12,608 nt of DNA from B8-G4 sp033720735 (GCA_033720735.1 JAWWBX010000105.1:1-12608), one strand, 5' to 3'. Numbered from the stretch's first letter, positions 1 to 7,975 are shown. Translations and numbers: made by a program. The notes: generated from the letters alone by a model not told the origin.

Positions 1-2331
1 ATTGCGGTGGATGATTTTGGACAGTTCTGGTTACCAACACAACGAGGTCTGTCTGTTTTCGATCCCGAACACAAGACATTCACCAATTACTTTGAAAAGG
101 ACGGCTTTCAGCCTTCCAGCAGGTATTACAGGGAGATCAAGACATCCGACGGCCACATCTGGATCGGTGGACATAATGGCCTCAACCGCATCGATCCGGT
201 GGCATTGATGGTGAAAAATTCCACCATCCCCGACGTGTGGATCACCGGGATGACGATCATGGATTCTTCGTACTCCACTCCTGATGGACAGATCTTCGAA
301 AAAGCAGTCTCGTTCACCGATGAGATCACCCTCAAATACTGGCAAAAGGACTTCGGATTCCAGTTTGTCGCACTGCACTACCTCGAGCCTGAAGACAACC
401 AGTACTCCTGGATGCTGGAAAACTACGACCGGGACTGGACCGCTCCATCCAAAACCCGGACAGCCTCGTACACCAACCTTTCCCCCGGCACCTACTCGTT
501 CCGGGTCAGGGGCTCCAACGCCGACGGCATCTGGAATGAGGAAGGTGATTTCATCACCATCATCATCAGCCCGCCCTGGTGGGCAACTTGGTGGTTCCGG
601 GGGATGATGTTCCTGTTGCTGGCCGGCGGTGTGGGCAAATATGTGCGTGACCGCACCAACAAAACCAGACGTGAAAGAGAGCGCCTCGAGGCAGAAGTGC
701 AGAAGCGCACCCAGACGATCCGGGAGCAGGCGGACCAGCTCCAGGTACAGGCCGATCAGCTGAAGGAACTCGACGAGGTCAAGACCCGGGTCTACACCAA
801 TATCACCCATGAGTTCCGGACGCCGCTCACGGTCATCTCTGGTATGACCGAGATGATTGAAGGGCACGAGCAGGCCAAACGGCTCATCCGCGCCAACGCC
901 GACCAGTTACTCAATCTCGTCAACCAACTCCTTGAGTTGCGCAAGCTCCGGTCCGGCAAACTCGAACTCCATCCTGTCCAGGCGGATATCGTTCCGTACA
1001 TGACGTACATCATCGAGTCATTCAGGTCAATGGCGGAGAGGAAGAGGTTGGATCTTCGGTTTGAAAGCAACGTCGAGGTGTTGGAGATGGACTACGACCC
1101 TGAAAAAGTGCTGCGTATCGTCTCCAATTTGTTGTCCAACGCAGTCAAGTTTACACCGGAAGGCGGTGAGATCGTCTTGAGGGTTGCATCGGTTAACGCT
1201 TCGGATCAACCGAAGGTGTCTATCGCTATAGAAGACTCTGGCATTGGCATACCTCCTGAATTGGTCAACACCATTTTTGAACGGTTTTACCAGGTCGAAC
1301 AGGGAACAACCCGCATGGGCGAAGGCACAGGTATCGGTCTCTCCCTGTGTAAAGAGCTTGTTGACCTGATGCAGGGCGAGATCAGGGTAACCAGCACGCC
1401 AGAACGGGGCAGTACGTTTGAAGTACTTCTGCCGGTGACCCGCAATGCCGTTAAACAAGACATGGGCTCCATCAGAGGCCTCCAAACCAAACTCTCATTG
1501 ATGGGGTCCGAACTGCAACCCACTGCTATTCCGGAAACAGATGCTGTACCGGCGCCCGATGAAGAGCAGCCGGTGGTGCTCATCGTTGAGGACAATGCGG
1601 ACGTCGTTCAATTTATTCATGCCTGTGTTGATCCGCTCTACCAGGTCCATGTCGCCAGGGACGGCGAGGAAGGTGTGACCAAAGCCTTCGAACTGGTACC
1701 CGACATCGTCATCAGTGATGTGATGATGCCGGTCAAAGACGGATTCTCGCTATGTGATGACCTCAAAAATGATCCGCGCACCAGCCACATTCCTATCGTG
1801 CTGTTGACAGCCCTGGCTGAGGTCAAGTCCAGGATCGCCGGTCTCAAACGGGGTGCTGATGCCTACATTGCCAAACCCTTCCACAAGGAAGAGCTGCTGG
1901 CGCGCATGGAGAATCTCCTGGAGATCCGCAGGTCACTGAAAAAGCGTTACGCATCCATGCAACTGGCGCCGACCCGCGACGCGGGCGTGCAGATCGAAGA
2001 TGCCTTCATGTTGAAGCTCCGGCATGTTATTGAAGAACACCTGGACAACCCTGCGTTCAGTGTTGAGCGACTCAGCAAGTTGATGGGTGTCAGCCGGGCG
2101 CAACTCCACCGCAAGCTGGTTGCCCTGAGCGGGCTCTCGGCCACCATGACCATTCGCCAGGCGCGCCTGAGCAAGGCCAGGACCCTGCTCCTTCGGCCCG
2201 ACCTGAATATCTCCGAAGTAGCCTACGAAGTCGGATTTGCCGATCCCGATTATTTCTCCCGGGTGTTTCACAAAGAGGTGGGGATGACGCCCTCTGATTT
2301 TGTCAGGGAGAAGAGACTTTCGAATTCCTGA
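1..2331 (+). CDS. Hybrid two-component system sensor/regulator (propeller-Y_Y_Y-HisKA-HATPase-REC-AraC), 5' partial
   Basis: The frame is open from base 1, so the true start lies left of the window; 776 residues are visible (numbered from base 1). Order: end of a two-component beta-propeller (repeats with WLPTQRGLSVFD and IWIGGHNGLNRID), a Y_Y_Y domain to about residue 188, one membrane segment (about 191-213), then a charged coiled coil with a QADQL repeat. HisKA follows with the phospho-acceptor in THEFRTPL (H270), then the HATPase with N380 (N box), DSGIGIP near 412 and GEGTGIGLS near 440. The receiver has acidic residues E530/D531, phospho-acceptor D573 (ISDVMMP) and K625. Residues about 667-774 form an AraC-type double HTH. 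By family knowledge such proteins sense periplasmic glycan fragments, phosphorylate themselves and activate nearby genes directly. Family members usually exceed 1300 residues, so roughly 550 are missing here. No SusC/SusD partner is in view, so the ligand is unknown. Confidence 0.96.
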   Translation: MAVDDFGQFWLPTQRGLSVFDPEHKTFTNYFEKDGFQPSSRYYREIKTSDGHIWIGGHNGLNRIDPVALMVKNSTIPDVWITGMTIMDSSYSTPDGQIFEKAVSFTDEITLKYWQKDFGFQFVALHYLEPEDNQYSWMLENYDRDWTAPSKTRTASYTNLSPGTYSFRVRGSNADGIWNEEGDFITIIISPPWWATWWFRGMMFLLLAGGVGKYVRDRTNKTRRERERLEAEVQKRTQTIREQADQLQVQADQLKELDEVKTRVYTNITHEFRTPLTVISGMTEMIEGHEQAKRLIRANADQLLNLVNQLLELRKLRSGKLELHPVQADIVPYMTYIIESFRSMAERKRLDLRFESNVEVLEMDYDPEKVLRIVSNLLSNAVKFTPEGGEIVLRVASVNASDQPKVSIAIEDSGIGIPPELVNTIFERFYQVEQGTTRMGEGTGIGLSLCKELVDLMQGEIRVTSTPERGSTFEVLLPVTRNAVKQDMGSIRGLQTKLSLMGSELQPTAIPETDAVPAPDEEQPVVLIVEDNADVVQFIHACVDPLYQVHVARDGEEGVTKAFELVPDIVISDVMMPVKDGFSLCDDLKNDPRTSHIPIVLLTALAEVKSRIAGLKRGADAYIAKPFHKEELLARMENLLEIRRSLKKRYASMQLAPTRDAGVQIEDAFMLKLRHVIEEHLDNPAFSVERLSKLMGVSRAQLHRKLVALSGLSATMTIRQARLSKARTLLLRPDLNISEVAYEVGFADPDYFSRVFHKEVGMTPSDFVREKRLSNS

Positions 2332-2342
2332 GAACTTCGAAA
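2318..2342. repeat. Inverted repeat spanning the regulator stop codon
   Basis: TTTCGAA at 2318-2324 is matched by TTCGAAA at 2336-2342, giving a 7-bp stem with an 11-nt loop that contains the TGA stop of the hybrid regulator. Each arm also carries the self-palindromic TTCGAA. No T-tract follows, so a terminator role is uncertain; a chance pairing is possible. Confidence 0.3.
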
Positions 2343-2446
2343 TCTCGCCCCCACTACCCAAAAGTCACTACCTTCCCACACAATTCAACGATCCCGGAAT
2401 TGGCACTCGGGAAGCCTTCATCGTCATACTTCATACAACATTACTT

Positions 2447-3601
2447 ATGAGCACTTCTGTCCTCAGATTCGCCGTCTTGCTTGCGATCTGCTGTTTGCTT
2501 CTCCCGGCTTGCGGAGACCAGAGTTCCTCACAAACCGATGCCTTGTACGTTCAGGGTATCGATCAATCCGCCATCGACTCCGTCCATCAGGACATCCTGG
2601 ATGGCGACTATGGGCTGATCGACCATTTCCTGCTCATCCGCAATGGTGAGACGGTGGCCGACTACCATTACGATCAGGATTATCAGACGATCGCAAAGGA
2701 GCATGACACCACCAACCACCAGTACAATTACGATCATCCGGCCTGGCATCCTTACTATCAGAACACCAATCTGCACAGCTTGCAGTCCGTCAGCAAAAGT
2801 ATCACCTCGCTTCTGCTGGGAATTGCTGTCGACGAGGGGCTGATCAGTGACGTGGATGCACCTGTCCTTCCATTCTTCAGGGATTATGCTATAGATACCA
2901 CGGACGCGAGAAAGAAGGCGATGACCATCGAAGACCTGCTGACCATGCAAGCCGGGTTGCAGTGGGACGAAAGTTCTTCCTATGCCGATGATTCAAACAA
3001 TGATTGCATCATCATGGAGCTGAGTGATAACTGGATCCGCTACGTCCTGAACAAACCAATGGACACCATGCCAGGAACGGCATTTGTCTACAACAGCGGC
3101 GCCACGGTACTGCTGGGGAAGATCGTAGGCGTCGCAACCGGAAAGCGCATCGACGAGTGGGCCGAGGAGAAGTTGTTTGGTCCGCTGGGCATTACCGAAT
3201 ACTACTGGAAGGTCACGCCCCGCGGAGAAATTGATACCGAAGGCGGGCTCTACCTGTCGGTCCACGACCTGGCGAAGATCGGTGCCCTGGTGTTGCAGGA
3301 TGGCCAATGGGGAGGGCAACAGGTGGTTTCCCGGGAATGGCTGGCAGCCTCATTCCAGCCAGCTGTGCGATTTGACGAGAAGCGGGGCTACGGCTACCAG
3401 TGGTGGCTGCCGAGTCTTGAGAACGGTGAAGCAAAGATCATCGCCGGAAACGGATACGGTGGCCAGTACCTCATGCTCGTCCCTGACCACGAGATGGTCG
3501 TTGTATTCAATGGATGGAACATTCACGAGCGGCCCGAAAAATCCAGTTGGGCCGTCCTGCAGGACCGGATCCTGCCGAATATCAGGATGTCTGCCGACTG
3601 A
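2447..3601 (+). CDS. Lipoprotein serine hydrolase, beta-lactamase/class C family
   Basis: The product (384 residues from ATG 2447) is a penicillin-binding-protein-fold serine hydrolase, probably an esterase, amidase or D-peptidase in the periplasm or on the outer membrane. The start at 2447 gives a classic lipoprotein signal: a hydrophobic run ending LLLPAC-GD, with the lipobox Cys near residue 25. The upstream in-frame start at 2300 would overlap the regulator and place non-signal sequence first. Catalytic motifs are SVSK (S114 nucleophile, K117), Y215-N-S in FVYNSGA, and a G336-YGG loop in place of the KTG/HxG motif. The segment RGYGYQWWLP near residue 310 is typical of the family. Length matches PF00144 members. 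It lies 115 bp after the regulator on the same strand, so co-transcription is possible but not shown. The substrate cannot be read from sequence; a true beta-lactamase activity is only one option. Confidence 0.93.
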   Translation: MSTSVLRFAVLLAICCLLLPACGDQSSSQTDALYVQGIDQSAIDSVHQDILDGDYGLIDHFLLIRNGETVADYHYDQDYQTIAKEHDTTNHQYNYDHPAWHPYYQNTNLHSLQSVSKSITSLLLGIAVDEGLISDVDAPVLPFFRDYAIDTTDARKKAMTIEDLLTMQAGLQWDESSSYADDSNNDCIIMELSDNWIRYVLNKPMDTMPGTAFVYNSGATVLLGKIVGVATGKRIDEWAEEKLFGPLGITEYYWKVTPRGEIDTEGGLYLSVHDLAKIGALVLQDGQWGGQQVVSREWLAASFQPAVRFDEKRGYGYQWWLPSLENGEAKIIAGNGYGGQYLMLVPDHEMVVVFNGWNIHERPEKSSWAVLQDRILPNIRMSAD

Positions 3602-3606
3602 TCGCT

Positions 3607-3621
3607 CCCACCGCTGGTGGG
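3607..3621 (+). terminator. GC-rich hairpin just after the serine hydrolase
   Basis: CCCACC (3607-3612), loop GCT, GGTGGG (3616-3621) form a perfect 6-bp GC-rich stem with a 3-nt loop, starting 5 bp past the TGA stop. The position suits a transcription end or RNA-stabilising hairpin. There is no T-run after it, so classical intrinsic termination is not supported. Confidence 0.35.
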
Positions 3622-3696
3622 CCTAAAGCTGCAAAGAGTCCCCTGAGAAGCGAGTTGCGCGTGCCAACTGCTCAAAATGTATGCGGTTGGCTCATC

Positions 3697-3712
3697 TGCC
3701 GGCGTACCGGCA
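3697..3712 (+). repeat. Hairpin in the leader of the S74 gene
   Basis: TGCCGG (3697-3702), loop CGTA, CCGGCA (3707-3712) form a perfect 6-bp stem with a 4-nt loop, ending 42 bp before the chosen ATG at 3755. It could be a leader hairpin or an operator; it could also be chance in GC-rich DNA. The rest of the 3602-3754 gap shows no promoter I can support. Confidence 0.25.
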
Positions 3713-3754
3713 TCGGCCCGGAACTACCTTCGGTACATCATTAACGCATCTGTC

Positions 3755-5098
3755 ATGAAGTACCTCAAACTCCTCCTTAACACAATGATCTGCCTGTCGC
3801 TGGCACAACCCCTATCCGGACAGCGCGTCATGGTAGAAAAATATGACCCGGCCAGTGACACCTCTTATACGCTGGGTGTGGCGAGTCAGGACATGCGCAG
3901 CCTCGACATCAAGAATACTTATGCCGGTAGCAACGTTGCATACGGGCAGCACATCCTGATGACCGGCAGTGGAGATGGTGGGCATTATGCCAGCTATCAG
4001 GAGATCAACAGCCAGGGTGCGGGCGATAAATTCGGTTCCTATCACAAGATCATCGACAGCACGGCCTGGGAATCTTACGGATCGTACAACCACCTGTCAG
4101 GTCCGGGGCTGGCGAAGCAATACGGCACCTTTAACTATCTGTCAGGCGGTGGACAACAAACCCGGACGGGTACCTTCAATGACATCCTCAGCAGTGCCAC
4201 CTACAACTACGGTACGATCAACCGGATGCGTGGCGGAGGGCTCAATCGGATCGGCTCTGAACAGCACATCACAAGTAATGAGACGGGCACACTTACCGGG
4301 TCCCGCAATGTGATCGATGGCGACGGGGGCGGCACGCATTATGGCACCTACAATCTGGTCAGCACCACCGGCGCCGGGACGCGCTGCGCGGGTTGGTTCA
4401 GTGCGTATGGTGGGAACAACAACTACGCCGCAATTTTCTATTCCGGCGATGTGATGATGCGCTCCCCCAGTTCTGACGTTATCAACTTTTACTCAGATTA
4501 CGACCTGGCGCGGATCGGAATCGGTACGGATGCGCCTTCAACACGACTCGAAGTGGTGGACGACTTGTTCAACGGTGCCATCGTCGCGATCGTCAACGAA
4601 AGCACAAACAGCCTTTCCGACGGCATGTCCATTCAGGCTGGTCCGGTCACGAATCCCGGTGCCACAACGCAATACATCATGTTTCGCGACGGAAATGGCA
4701 CGTTGCTGGCTTCCATCACCGGCAATGGATCAGGCGGAGTCAACTACAATACCACGTCGGACTTTCGCCTGAAGCAGGATATCCGACCATATACGACAGG
4801 CCTCGACCTGGTACAAAGTATGCAACCCAGGATCTATGAGCGGATATCGAAACCCGGGGAGGCTGAAATAGGATTCATTGCTCAGGAACTCCAGAAAGTG
4901 TTACCCCAGGCCGTCTCCGGTTCGCCCGACAGTCCGGTCGACGAACCGATGATGGTAGATTATTCGAAGATCACGCCGGTACTTGTATCTGCCGTTCAGC
5001 AATTATCAGAGGAACTTGCGGTGCAGCGTGAACTGAATGATCAATTGCTCCAACGGGTGGCAGCCCTGGAACAACAGGCGGCTACCAAAGCAAACTGA
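3755..5098 (+). CDS. Secreted repeat protein with S74 (endosialidase-type) intramolecular chaperone domain
   Basis: The ATG at 3755 gives 447 residues beginning with a signal peptide (MKYLKLLL... to about LSGQ, residue 23). The in-frame start at 3677 would put 26 non-signal residues first. Residues about 80-212 form nine tandem repeats of 14-15 residues, pattern [ST]-[YF]-N-x-[IL]-x(8)-Y-G. A GIGTDAP motif (255-258 onwards), common in bacterial tail-fibre-like proteins, precedes a linker. The C-terminal S74 domain begins at T-S335-D-F-R-L-K340 and includes EIGFIAQELQKVLP. It ends in a coiled coil (about 415-442). In phage tailspikes the S74 domain trimerises the fibre and then cleaves itself before the conserved Ser, with a nearby Lys; S335 and K340 fit that layout. 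Inference: an exported trimeric beta-rich surface fibre. No phage genes flank it. The binding target is unknown. Confidence 0.9.
   Translation: MKYLKLLLNTMICLSLAQPLSGQRVMVEKYDPASDTSYTLGVASQDMRSLDIKNTYAGSNVAYGQHILMTGSGDGGHYASYQEINSQGAGDKFGSYHKIIDSTAWESYGSYNHLSGPGLAKQYGTFNYLSGGGQQTRTGTFNDILSSATYNYGTINRMRGGGLNRIGSEQHITSNETGTLTGSRNVIDGDGGGTHYGTYNLVSTTGAGTRCAGWFSAYGGNNNYAAIFYSGDVMMRSPSSDVINFYSDYDLARIGIGTDAPSTRLEVVDDLFNGAIVAIVNESTNSLSDGMSIQAGPVTNPGATTQYIMFRDGNGTLLASITGNGSGGVNYNTTSDFRLKQDIRPYTTGLDLVQSMQPRIYERISKPGEAEIGFIAQELQKVLPQAVSGSPDSPVDEPMMVDYSKITPVLVSAVQQLSEELAVQRELNDQLLQRVAALEQQAATKAN
3992..4390 (+). repeat. Nine tandem 14-15-codon repeats inside the S74 gene
   Basis: Repeat units begin at 3992, 4037, 4082, 4127, 4172, 4214, 4256, 4301 and 4346. 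Seven units are 45 bp; those at 4172 and 4214 are 42 bp. Each encodes roughly [ST]-[YFI]-[NQH]-x-[ILMV]...-[YFILT]-G, for example SYNHLSGPGLAKQYG and TFNYLSGGGQQTRTG. A degenerate unit (YGQHIL...HYA) precedes the first. The copies are diverged at DNA level, so the repeat is old and held at protein level. One rung of a beta-helix or beta-prism per unit is the likely fold (inference). Confidence 0.85.
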
Positions 5099-5101
5099 AG
5101 C

Positions 5102-5119
5102 AGCCGGAGCCGGAGCCGG
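5102..5119. repeat. Three tandem copies of AGCCGG
   Basis: AGCCGG occurs at 5102-5107, 5108-5113 and 5114-5119, directly after the S74 stop codon. It is a short perfect hexamer array in the convergent gap, with no evident function. Confidence 0.5.
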
Positions 5120-5155
5120 GCAGCAGAGTGTATGGCATCCGGTGATCAGTCCAAG

Positions 5156-5170
5156 GCACCTGTGAGGTGC
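5156..5170. terminator. Hairpin between the convergent S74 and haloperoxidase genes
   Basis: GCACCT (5156-5161), loop GTG, AGGTGC (5165-5170) form a perfect 6-bp stem in the 78-bp gap between two convergent genes, 6 bp from the haloperoxidase stop. The symmetrical stem could serve both strands. No T-run is seen on either side, so the terminator call rests on position and structure only. Confidence 0.4.
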
Positions 5171-5176
5171 ACATGG

Positions 5177-7903
5177 CTACCGCTGCACAACAACGCGCCT
5201 GGTCAAGGACCCGAGATCGGTTTCCGCCACGACCATGTACAGGCCTTCGGGATACTTCTGGAGGTCAATGCTTAGTCGGCTTGCCTCTGTTGGTGCTAGT
5301 TCATCAAGCACCCGTCCCTGCATGTCGACCACCCGCAATGACATCACCGCGCTGATATCGCCACCAAACGCGACCATCAGGATATCCCGGGCCGGATTTG
5401 GATAGACCTCAAAGTCTCCGCCCTGCGTCAACGGCTGACGGTAGACCGTCGGCTGCGGTTTACAATTGGACGAGCCAGGTGCGCCCAGATAACCGCCCTG
5501 CGCCAGCAGCCCGGGCACATCAGCGGGATCCACGCAATACAACTTGTAATCCCTGGGGTTGCCAGACGGACCGGGCACGGTCACATTGACCCCGCCGCGG
5601 CACAGCCATTCCTTGGGAAACTCGTAGCCCGCACCGGGGTAGAAGGCGCAGTCAGGGAGACCGTCACCATTCAGATCGATATTGTCGTCTACGCCATAAC
5701 ATACGTCACAAGCATCACCGACCGCATCGCAATCGTCATCACCGATGAAACGTACTTGCGCATGGCACGTGTCGGTATTACCGGCCGCATCGGACACGGT
5801 CAGCACTACGATCTCTGCCAGGGATTCATGCTGGCACGGGATGAATGATGGTTCGACACTCAGGGATGCAATTCCGCAGTAATCAAAACTGCCTGCATCG
5901 ACATCCTCGGCGCTGACAAAGTAATTGCCCTGGTTGTTGGGGTAGAGCACGAGGTCGCGGCACGCGGCTTCGGGTGCCAGATCCTGCCCGAAGAAGTAAC
6001 ACAGCGCATGATCGAAGGACTTCTGGCCAATCTTTTGGCCAATCACTCGTCCGGGGATATCGTCCGCAGGAGGATGGATACCGCCCCAAATCCGTGACAG
6101 GCTCGTTTGATCGCTGGCGTCAAAATACGTCGCCCATTGGAGCGTCACATCCACGCTGGGGCCGTCTTCAAAGACGAGAAATTCATTTTGAGGTGCTTCG
6201 AACACGCCCATTCCGCCAGGGAAGAAGGCGTCACCCGTCATCAGGGTCATGATCAACGCTGCTGCACGCGAGTACGTAGAGTGCCCGGAGACAAACCCGG
6301 CGAAGGGTGGTGTTACGAATGAGGGCCGTTGATACGGCCACCAGTTCTCCGCCAGGATCCAGCCTACTCCGGCCACCGTATTGGCGGGATTCCCGATGTA
6401 GTCAGGCCCGCGCCAGGCATACAATTTGATCTTGCCGACGTTGACGTTGTTCGGTCCTGCCAGCGGATCACCCGGTTGGACCAGTTCGACAAATCCAGGA
6501 TGCAACGGGATCCCTCCCACGTGGTAGTTTGGCAGATTGGGGTCGGAGCTTTGGCCCAGGTCGGCCATCATGCGGATGGCTGAGATCGGCCGGATGTAAT
6601 CATACCAACCCTTGATGCCCCAGGCCGAGATCGCGACGTCATGCATGGTGGCGCCCATCAGGAAGTAGGCCTTGCAGTCCCACTCTAACTCGTCAAGGAT
6701 CGGCCCTTCACCCATAAACCGCTTTTCAAACAAGGGGTGATCATTCACGTAGTTCAGGATCGTAAACCAGTGACCTGGCGGCGTTTCCGAATCGGGTCCG
6801 TCGGCCCAGAATTCCGCGAGCACACGGGCATAGTCACCGCGCGGCACGATGTTCGGAGCATACGGCAAGCCTGTATGCGGATTGATTTCGTGTCCTGGTC
6901 CAATATCCCCACCATCGTAAAGATTGTAGAAGTCGGGATGCTCAGAGTAAGTTTCGGGATAATCAGACACCGGCACATTGCCAAAGGATGCCGGCGAGAT
7001 GTCGATCATCACCCCGTCCGTCGGATCGAGGTGGGAAGACCAGATGGCCACCATGGTATGTCCCCATTGATACTCCGCGGTCTGATCACCACCATTATCA
7101 ATATCGATGTACGGTGGGTCACCCGGGTCGCAATAGACCCAGTAGTCATGCCCCTGCCGCGTATAAATCGTCAGATCGTCTTCCGTGAGCGAAAACGGAT
7201 CAACCAGGCCCCATTCCGGGCTCAGGAACGACGGAGTGTTGAGGGGATAGACATTCCCTGCCTGGTCAATAAAAACATCCAGTGTCAGCGGTTGCCAATG
7301 GTTGGGATATACGATACTCGGATTGCCCGGCACGATGGGCACCAGGGTCGGGTTGAAAGGCGTATAGTAGAGATTGGCGTAGTCGTTGATATCGTTGGCG
7401 CCATCCTGCTGGCCATAAGCGACCAAACACTCACCGAGATAGTTGCCCAACGCCCGCGGGTCTCCCGTCGAGTAGTCAGTGGACGTGAAGCCGGGATCAT
7501 ACCCCAGTTCAGCCATTTTGGCGTCCATCGCATTGTATGTCTGTACCAATCCAGGCGAATTGCGAAACCGGTAGCGCAGCAAACGGTACAGCGCATAGCT
7601 CATCGTCGCTTCCTGTGCAGCCTGAACGTTGGCGGGTGGCGCGATGCCGTCGAATGGACAGGTATAATTATCCAGCGTTTGTCCCAGCAGGTACGTATCA
7701 CCGTCGGCGTAAACAGCCCAGGCATCCCACATCGCGATGGCGTGATGGAACAGATTCCGTGCATGCACCGTAGGCCTGGCAAGGTCCGAACGGATGGCGT
7801 CAAGCAATACTTCATTCCACTGTCTCGCAACGGAATGTTGGCTCTGCAGTGACCCCGCAGAAATGATCAGGGTCAGAATTCCCAGGGTGATCGCTTTTTT
7901 CAT
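5177..7903 (-). CDS. Secreted vanadium-dependent haloperoxidase-like (PAP2 superfamily) protein with type IX sorting domain
   Basis: The start at 7903 gives 908 residues with a signal peptide (MKKAITLGILTLIISAG...); an in-frame ATG at 7924 would add 7 residues. All five residues of the haloperoxidase vanadate/phosphate site are in the expected spacing: K431-x6-R438-P, S539-G-H541, and R604-x5-H610 in SRIWGGIHPPADD. By homology it could oxidise halide with peroxide or act as an acid phosphatase; sequence alone does not decide. Extra modules follow the catalytic part: a region like those next to HYR domains (VLTVSDAAGNTDTC, near 700), a Cys/Asp-rich TSP3-like calcium-binding stretch (about 720-752, DNIDLNGDGLPDC), a Cys-containing segment, and a C-terminal sorting domain from about 831 (VYPNPARD... 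LVV-type end). By family knowledge that tail directs export by the type IX system and surface anchoring or release. The gene is monocistronic in view, convergent with the S74 gene and divergent from the MgtC-like gene. Confidence 0.92.
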   Translation of the reverse strand: MKKAITLGILTLIISAGSLQSQHSVARQWNEVLLDAIRSDLARPTVHARNLFHHAIAMWDAWAVYADGDTYLLGQTLDNYTCPFDGIAPPANVQAAQEATMSYALYRLLRYRFRNSPGLVQTYNAMDAKMAELGYDPGFTSTDYSTGDPRALGNYLGECLVAYGQQDGANDINDYANLYYTPFNPTLVPIVPGNPSIVYPNHWQPLTLDVFIDQAGNVYPLNTPSFLSPEWGLVDPFSLTEDDLTIYTRQGHDYWVYCDPGDPPYIDIDNGGDQTAEYQWGHTMVAIWSSHLDPTDGVMIDISPASFGNVPVSDYPETYSEHPDFYNLYDGGDIGPGHEINPHTGLPYAPNIVPRGDYARVLAEFWADGPDSETPPGHWFTILNYVNDHPLFEKRFMGEGPILDELEWDCKAYFLMGATMHDVAISAWGIKGWYDYIRPISAIRMMADLGQSSDPNLPNYHVGGIPLHPGFVELVQPGDPLAGPNNVNVGKIKLYAWRGPDYIGNPANTVAGVGWILAENWWPYQRPSFVTPPFAGFVSGHSTYSRAAALIMTLMTGDAFFPGGMGVFEAPQNEFLVFEDGPSVDVTLQWATYFDASDQTSLSRIWGGIHPPADDIPGRVIGQKIGQKSFDHALCYFFGQDLAPEAACRDLVLYPNNQGNYFVSAEDVDAGSFDYCGIASLSVEPSFIPCQHESLAEIVVLTVSDAAGNTDTCHAQVRFIGDDDCDAVGDACDVCYGVDDNIDLNGDGLPDCAFYPGAGYEFPKEWLCRGGVNVTVPGPSGNPRDYKLYCVDPADVPGLLAQGGYLGAPGSSNCKPQPTVYRQPLTQGGDFEVYPNPARDILMVAFGGDISAVMSLRVVDMQGRVLDELAPTEASRLSIDLQKYPEGLYMVVAETDLGSLTRRVVVQR

Positions 7904-7923
7904 TGGTTTCTGATGATTCAGCA

Positions 7924-7939
7924 TTCAAGGGTTCAAGGG
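7924..7939. repeat. Two tandem copies of TTCAAGGG upstream of the haloperoxidase
   Basis: TTCAAGGG is repeated perfectly at 7924-7931 and 7932-7939, 21 bp upstream of the chosen haloperoxidase start. It lies in the expected 5' leader or promoter area. An activator site is possible but unproven. Confidence 0.45.
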
Positions 7940-7958
7940 CAACGACCGGGGATATGGC

Positions 7959-7975
7959 TGACACATGCCTGTCAA
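7959..7975 (-). promoter_or_regulatory. Inverted repeat TGACA-N6-TGTCA in the divergent intergenic region
   Basis: TGACA (7959-7963) and TGTCA (7970-7974) are perfect inverted arms 6 bp apart. On the minus strand the distal arm extends to TTGACA (7975-7970), a match to a housekeeping -35 hexamer, with only a poor TATCCC 15 bp further on. The spot fits an operator over a haloperoxidase promoter. The Bacteroidota -33/-7 consensus (TTG, TAnnTTTG) is not clear here, so this is tentative. Confidence 0.3.

Noticed and set aside
31..867. 278-codon open frame on the - strand inside the regulator gene
   Set aside because: It is fully antisense to conserved sensor and HisKA sequence and its translation has no domain signature.
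2300..2446. Extended start of the serine hydrolase at 2300
   Set aside because: It overlaps the regulator and puts 49 non-signal residues before a clear lipoprotein signal peptide; ATG 2447 is better.
3677..3754. Extended start of the S74 gene at 3677
   Set aside because: It would bury the signal peptide at MKYLKLLL behind 26 unrelated residues.
4757..5098. Phage or prophage remnant suggested by the S74 domain
   Set aside because: No integrase, capsid, portal, terminase or lysis gene is present, and the protein has a cellular signal peptide; S74 domains also occur in non-phage Bacteroidota proteins.
6737..7852. Long open frame (371 codons) on the + strand inside the haloperoxidase gene
   Set aside because: It is antisense to a gene with a signal peptide, complete catalytic motifs and a sorting tail. 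Its translation shows no recognisable domain and an Arg/Val/Ile-rich composition typical of complementary-strand frames.
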